Shown in pieces: positions 61,474-64,000 of a stretch of 64,000 bases of DNA (the stretch's first letter is position 1; every line of letters begins with the position of its first letter). Source of the stretch: Sulfurospirillum cavolei. GTDB lineage: Bacteria > Campylobacterota > Campylobacteria > Campylobacterales > Sulfurospirillaceae. The notes beneath the pieces are model-generated. The model saw only the letters and a list, made by a program, of their open reading frames with translations, was not told where the DNA came from and searched no databases. The stretch lies in the NCBI RefSeq assembly GCF_000813325.1, contig NZ_BBQE01000003.1; one strand, 5' to 3'. A program made the translations under genes and the position numbers.

Positions 61474-63644
61474 AGTGCCCCTTTAAATTCACTAATAATA
61501 TGAGACATTTGTTTTTTTGCATACAATACAGAAAAGTTATCTTTACAATTTTCTAATGATTTTTGACTAAAATCATCTAGAAGAGGAAGATCATTATAAA
61601 AATTTATCACCTCAGTAGCAAAAGCTTCGCTTTCATCTACAATTTTCATGATGTTATTGGCATTATTAATTCCTTCTGCACCTATTGATGTTGTCACTAT
61701 TGGCATAGCATTATAAAGTGCTTCCACTATTTTTCCTTTGACACCCGCGCCATATCTTAGTGGCGCTACTACAAGTCTAAAAGTATCATAGTATTGGCTA
61801 AGTTCCGTATCGCTGATAAAGCCTGTCACTATAATTCTTTCATCTGCTAATTGCTGTATTTCTTTGGGAGGTTTTGAGCCAATAATATAAAACTTTATAT
61901 CTTGAATTTTTTCTGACACTATTGGCCAAATTTCTGACACAAACCATTGCACGGCATCTATATTTGGATTGTGCGCAAAGCCACCTACAAACATTATGTT
62001 TTTTCTATTTTGTGCTATATAATTTTTTTCTTTAAATTCTTCATAAATAAAAAGGGGAACAATATCTACATTGATATGCTTATCAGTTTGTTCAATAACA
62101 TTTTTTTCTACATCTGAAAAGAAATAAGATACATCTGATTTTTTCATTAAATTAATTTCTATATCTTTCCAATACTCACTACTTGTCAATATTTTTTTAT
62201 CTTTTTTGAGCCTATACTCTCTCTCTTCTCTTAAAAAATGCAAATCATGCCCAAAATAAATTATTTTAGCATTAGAATGTTCTTTAATCTTATCTATATA
62301 CTTGATAGAGATATGAGGTCTGGACAATATTACATAATCTAAATATTGTCCATTATCCTGAATCCATGACTGCCAATTCTGTGCATACCAATTTCCATAA
62401 AGTACTTCTATTCCCATTTGGATTAATCCTTCTAAATAAGGAGAATCTGGGTAATGCCAAAAATTATCGCCTATAAAATGAACTTGCATGGGTGAACTTG
62501 CAAGTATTTTTAAATATTGAAAGGCTGCTTTTGATCCTGCATCTTGATCATAGTGCGGAAGATAATGGTCAACGAAAAGTACACGTGGTTTGCCTTTACT
62601 TCTATCTCGTGCCAAAAAAACATTTTCTGCATTTGGAAAATGCTCTTTTTCTAAGACATCTTTCCATTTATTGACAAACTTTTCATGATTGATTACTTGA
62701 TATTGTTTAATACCACTTCCGACATCAGTACCATTGGATATTCCTTCAAAATGGACAACAACTGATTTTGGTTGATAAACTACTTTGTATCCATGCTTTC
62801 TCACTTCAAAAGCTAAATCACTATCTTCATAATAAGCAGGAACATACCTTTCATCAAAGCCTCCTATTTCTAACCAAAGTGACTTTCTGATCATGATGCT
62901 CGCACCAGAAATATAGTCAACCTCTTTAACATAGTTATATTCAGGCTTCATAGGATCGTCTAATCGGCCATAGTTCCACCCAGTAGCATCATTCCAGATA
63001 ATTCCACCAGCCTCTTGCAATCTTCCATCTGGATAAACTAACTTAGATCCGACCATACCTATTGTTTCGTCAGACTCAATCAAATCTACAAGAGAAGATA
63101 ACCAATTTGACTGAACTTGTGTGTCATTATTTAAAAACAATACATATTTACCCTTAGCGTGTCCCGCGGCATTATTACAATTTCTTAAAAATCCTCTGTT
63201 GATGCCATCACGTAAGATAGTAATATTCTCTGCAAATTTGTACAATTGAGTTGTTAAATCAGAAGAATTATCATCACCAATAATAATTTCATAAGAAATA
63301 TTCTGCGTATTTTCCTTGATAGATTGCAGACAATCGTACGTGTAATCAAAATTGTTATAGACAGGGATGATAATAGATACTTCTGGATTATCAAATGCTG
63401 GAAATACAAGAATCGATGTACGATCTGTCTGCAAAATAAGTTTAGGGCTATAGGCTATTGGATCTAGAATATAAATTTTGCTTTTCGTTTTGCGAATAGC
63501 AGACCTTAAACCATTTATTTTAATTTCTTGAAAAAATTTTCCTACAAAATATGGGTTGTTTTTAGCAAACTTAAATAAAGAATATAATTTCTTAATTTTT
63601 GAATAACTATTTTTCTTTCCCTTTGGCATATTTAACAAATTCAC
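61470..63644 (-). CDS. Two-domain glycosyltransferase (GT2 plus GT4)
   Basis: A 724-residue protein. Residues about 85-320 are a GT2 domain (VSIIIPVYNNFDYTYDCLQS, IIGDDNSSDLT, YVLFLNNDTQVQSNWLSSLV, GFDERYVPAYYEDSDLAFEV). Residues about 355-720 are a GT-B domain with RVLFVDHYLPHYDQDAGSKA and a donor site in MFVGGFAHNPNIDAVQWFV and PLRYGAGVKGKIVEALYNAM. It can add two sugars in turn. GTG 63644 follows AAAGG. The start of the truncated manC overlaps its stop (ATGA). Confidence 0.88.
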   Translation of the reverse strand: MNLLNMPKGKKNSYSKIKKLYSLFKFAKNNPYFVGKFFQEIKINGLRSAIRKTKSKIYILDPIAYSPKLILQTDRTSILVFPAFDNPEVSIIIPVYNNFDYTYDCLQSIKENTQNISYEIIIGDDNSSDLTTQLYKFAENITILRDGINRGFLRNCNNAAGHAKGKYVLFLNNDTQVQSNWLSSLVDLIESDETIGMVGSKLVYPDGRLQEAGGIIWNDATGWNYGRLDDPMKPEYNYVKEVDYISGASIMIRKSLWLEIGGFDERYVPAYYEDSDLAFEVRKHGYKVVYQPKSVVVHFEGISNGTDVGSGIKQYQVINHEKFVNKWKDVLEKEHFPNAENVFLARDRSKGKPRVLFVDHYLPHYDQDAGSKAAFQYLKILASSPMQVHFIGDNFWHYPDSPYLEGLIQMGIEVLYGNWYAQNWQSWIQDNGQYLDYVILSRPHISIKYIDKIKEHSNAKIIYFGHDLHFLREEREYRLKKDKKILTSSEYWKDIEINLMKKSDVSYFFSDVEKNVIEQTDKHINVDIVPLFIYEEFKEKNYIAQNRKNIMFVGGFAHNPNIDAVQWFVSEIWPIVSEKIQDIKFYIIGSKPPKEIQQLADERIIVTGFISDTELSQYYDTFRLVVAPLRYGAGVKGKIVEALYNAMPIVTTSIGAEGINNANNIMKIVDESEAFATEVINFYNDLPLLDDFSQKSLENCKDNFSVLYAKKQMSHIISEFKGAL

Positions 63645-63702
63645 TTTACGCCTTTCATAGAAGGTTTACTATTATGCATTAAAAAATTAATCTTGAAGGA
63701 CA

Positions 63703-64000
63703 TTACTCTCCTTGCAATATTTGTTTAATTTTGCGCAATGGTCTTGTAAGGTTCCAACTGCTACTTTGATAAACCGAAAAAAGCTCTGTTTTGGTTTGGT
63801 CGAGCTCTGTTTTGGTTTGCTTTACACTTACATGTAAAGCATCTTTTGCGATATGTGCATATCGCAAAACCACAACCAATGATTGAGCATTTTCAAAGGT
63901 ACTTTCATCGAGACCACTCAAATAGATCTGCGAGTCATCAGTAGTAAAAAAGTAACTTTTGCCATGATGTATCTCTGCATTAGAATGAACATATGGTAAA
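63703..64000 (-). CDS. C-terminal part of a glycan-locus protein (runs off window)
   Basis: An open frame enters from the window edge and ends at 63703 (about 98 residues visible). It shows IYLSGLDESTFENAQSLVVV, a TKTELDQTKTEL repeat that looks like a short coiled coil, and a final SSSWNLTRPLRKIKQ. Ends of this type close many methyltransferases and glycosyltransferases of O-antigen loci. The catalytic part lies outside the window. TTACATGTAA at 63828 codes Leu-His-Val. Confidence 0.65.
   Translation of the reverse strand, partial: LPYVHSNAEIHHGKSYFFTTDDSQIYLSGLDESTFENAQSLVVVLRYAHIAKDALHVSVKQTKTELDQTKTELFSVYQSSSWNLTRPLRKIKQILQGE

Larger units (their letters stand above)
3426..63837. repeat. 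Dispersed 10-bp palindromic word T(T/G)ACATGT(A/C)A
   Basis: Eighteen exact copies start at 3426, 6496, 8404, 11640, 11850, 13088, 16558, 19203, 24985, 25571, 26750, 34593, 49277, 49397, 51866, 57252, 58274 and 63828. The core ACATGT occurs 44 times, most of the rest with one flank changed, for example 14104, 24410, 29235, 33172, 38441 and 43300. Random sequence would give under one exact copy. Nearly all lie inside genes, on either strand and in all three codon frames. One core copy (48211) lies between fabG and gpmI. Confidence 0.85.

Noticed and set aside
1..64000. CRISPR arrays, rRNA genes, riboswitches or a replication origin
   Set aside because: No regularly spaced direct repeats, no rRNA sequence, no recognisable riboswitch core and no DnaA-box cluster were seen when reading through the window.

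Overview
The window is a chromosomal segment from a Campylobacterota (epsilonproteobacterial) species. The evidence is a petABC operon with a di-haem cytochrome c1, cbb3-oxidase accessory genes (ccoI, ccoS), the C-terminally compact MurD/MraY pair, heptose-based LPS genes and dense 4-bp gene overlaps. A Sulfurospirillum-like genus would fit, but the genus cannot be fixed from sequence alone. Most genes are of moderate GC; 52.2-55.6 kb and 58.1-64 kb are visibly more AT-rich.

Layout. (1) 1-14.5 kb, minus strand: one long run of about 15 tightly coupled genes, transcribed from an exonuclease and phosphomannomutase through a periplasmic DNA ligase, two nucleotide-sugar dehydrogenases, ManC, Gmd, Fcl, a Wzx-type flippase, methyltransferases and glycosyltransferases. 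It makes GDP-mannose, GDP-fucose and uronic-acid precursors and assembles a surface glycan. (2) 14.5-22.4 kb, plus strand: LPS core cluster (LpxL/HtrB, ELM1-like, glycosyltransferases, O-antigen ligase). (3) 22.4-27.7 kb, minus: a GT10 fucosyltransferase-like gene and the complete ADP-heptose pathway (gmhA, hldE, hldD, gmhB). (4) 27.8-40.1 kb: housekeeping and sensing genes (small cytochrome c, ccoS-ccoI, a GGDEF/EAL protein, tpx, pgeF, ribE, a chemoreceptor, pxpABC). (5) 40.2-52.1 kb: core genes (mnmG, petABC, accA, fabF, acpP, fabG, gpmI, mraY, murD). (6) 52.1-55.6 kb: a small AT-rich island next to tRNA-Phe (integrase, AlpA-like regulator, unknown genes, HigBA toxin-antitoxin). (7) 55.6-64 kb, minus: a second, eroded glycan locus (WbaP-type initiating transferase, glycosyltransferases, a ManC paralogue with its 3' end missing) interrupted by a RAYT-type transposase coupled to a nucleotidyltransferase of the AbiEii type.

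The most unusual signal is not a gene. A 10-bp palindromic word, T(T/G)ACATGT(A/C)A, occurs 18 times, against fewer than one expected by chance, and its core ACATGT occurs 44 times. It lies on both strands, almost always inside genes, and is read in all three codon frames. Every Leu-His-Val tripeptide in the recognised proteins (14 of 14) is written TTA-CAT-GTN, and every Leu-Thr-Cys (8 of 8) uses ACA-TGT. The DNA word therefore appears to be kept for its own sake. It resembles the highly iterated palindromes or uptake-signal words of other bacteria. I know of no description of it in this group, and a genome-wide count would settle it. The window also encodes a secreted LigE-type ATP-dependent DNA ligase, a family linked to DNA uptake, which makes a role in DNA acquisition or marking one testable idea.
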